This document shows positions 4,716 to 5,326 of a stretch of DNA of 5,326 bases, one piece after another. A program made the position numbers and the translations under genes. Numbering within the stretch: the first letter of the stretch is position 1; each line of letters opens with the position of its first letter. Source of the stretch: Bacilli bacterium (lineage in GTDB: Bacteria > Bacillota_I > Bacilli_A > RF39 > UBA660). The stretch covers positions 1-5,326 of the forward strand of contig JAFUFG010000237.1 in the NCBI GenBank assembly GCA_017470045.1, given 5' to 3'. The notes beneath the pieces were generated by a model. The model did not search any database, was not told the origin of the DNA, and saw nothing but the letters and a program-made list of their open reading frames with translations.

Positions 4716-5326
4716 ATGGTAAAATTGAAAAGATTAAATAAGAAAAAAGGATTCACGATGGTTGAGTTACTAGCGGTAATCGTTATTTTAGGAATCCTTA
4801 GTACGATTGTAGTGGTTACAATACGAGGTGTAATCGAAAAAGCAAAAAGCAGATATTATAATTCACAAGAAGAAAGTATGGTTGCAGCCGCAAGAAGTTA
4901 TGCGGAAAAGGTTCAAAGTAATTTACCAAAAGTACCAGGACAGACAACCCAAATTCCATTAGAGGAATTAGTAAAAAGTAAATATATTGATGAAGTAGTA
5001 GATTATAGCAAGAAGAATTGTAGTTCAGAAAATTCTTATGTTACGATATTCTATTATGATAATAACTACTATTATATTCCATATTTAGAGTGTGATAGTT
5101 ATCGAACTCCATTAGATGGAAAGAGTAAAGACTTTAAAGTAAAAATTGATTTTAGTGGCGGTGTAAATGATGCAACAGCTACCATCAAAATTAAAGAGCC
5201 AAATGAAGGACTTGCATCTTATCAATATAAAATCTATTCAAACGATAAAGAAGTATATTCAAGCACCTATTTAGATGGGGAAGGAAATAAAGAAGAGATT
5301 AAAAAAACAAATACATTAACCGACTA
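4716..5326 (+). CDS. Type IV pilin-like / pseudopilin protein (3'-truncated by window edge)
   Basis: Open from ATG 4716 to the window edge (203 complete codons, no stop). It is a prepilin-type protein: a basic leader MVKLKRLNKKKG, then FTMVELLAVIVILGILSTI, the class III signal cut by prepilin peptidase between G12 and F13, with the key glutamate at mature position 5 (E17) and a hydrophobic alpha-1 helix (about residues 13-37). The amphipathic helix continues (EKAKSRYYNSQEESMVAAARSY) as in ComGC/PulG-type proteins. Then comes a globular region rich in Tyr with C102 and C126, a possible disulfide loop, and from about residue 139 a beta-rich stretch (DFKVKIDFSGG..., ASYQYKIYSNDKEVYSS) that reads like an Ig-like module. 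That makes it larger than a minimal competence pseudopilin. It would be membrane-inserted, then assembled into a pilus or pseudopilus. Assembly partners are not in this window. Confidence 0.88.
   Translation, partial: MVKLKRLNKKKGFTMVELLAVIVILGILSTIVVVTIRGVIEKAKSRYYNSQEESMVAAARSYAEKVQSNLPKVPGQTTQIPLEELVKSKYIDEVVDYSKKNCSSENSYVTIFYYDNNYYYIPYLECDSYRTPLDGKSKDFKVKIDFSGGVNDATATIKIKEPNEGLASYQYKIYSNDKEVYSSTYLDGEGNKEEIKKTNTLTD

Noticed and set aside
1..5326. CRISPR array, tRNA/rRNA genes, insertion sequence, phage or defence system
   Set aside because: No regularly spaced repeats, no tRNA-like cloverleaf, no transposase or integrase and no terminal repeats were seen. Genes fill nearly all of the window and no gap exceeds 75 nt.

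Overview
The window is low-GC DNA (by eye roughly a third G+C), tightly packed, with every supported gene on the + strand and strong AGGTG/GGAG-type ribosome binding sites. UGA is used as a stop codon (end of the yceD-like gene) and tryptophans are UGG, so this is not a UGA=Trp mycoplasma. Gene content and style suggest a host- or gut-associated Bacillota of the Bacilli/Erysipelotrichia/Acholeplasma-like kind. That placement is an inference from style, not from a marker search.

Layout. (1) 3-1070: the 3' part of a COG2509-type FAD-dependent dehydrogenase, whose N-terminal Rossmann motif lies upstream of the window. (2) 1066-3321: a probable two-gene unit with its own candidate promoter, encoding a membrane-anchored polysaccharide deacetylase with two Ig-like (DUF5011-like) domains, then a MYG1-family (DHH-like) predicted nuclease 14 nt downstream. 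(3) 3344-4655: a well-delimited operon. A near-consensus promoter (TTGACA-17-GATAAT) is followed by an unrecognised single-pass membrane protein, a YceD/DUF177 protein and ribosomal protein L32 (rpmF). An intrinsic terminator overlaps the rpmF stop codon. (4) 4662-5326: a new promoter (TTGAAA-17-TACAAT) and the start of a type IV pilin-like/pseudopilin gene that runs off the window.

How the genes fit together. yceD-rpmF is the classical pairing of an rRNA/50S-accumulation factor with L32. The deacetylase, the membrane protein and the pilin-like protein all belong to the cell surface. The FAD protein and MYG1 are widespread cytoplasmic housekeeping-type proteins of uncertain physiological role.

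The most striking observation is in rpmF. The ribosome binding site and in-frame ATGs place translation 8-11 codons upstream of the usual L32 N terminus. The extra peptide ends in L-D-I-Q-M-F followed by A-V-P. This closely resembles the (L)-(N/D)-(L/I)-Q-x-F|A site at which the Firmicutes protease Prp cleaves ribosomal protein L27. Cleavage at the same place here would leave exactly the canonical mature L32 start, AVPFRK. A Prp-type processed L32 is not something I know to be described. A perfect 12-bp inverted repeat inside the MYG1 gene and unusually short predicted mRNA leaders are secondary observations.
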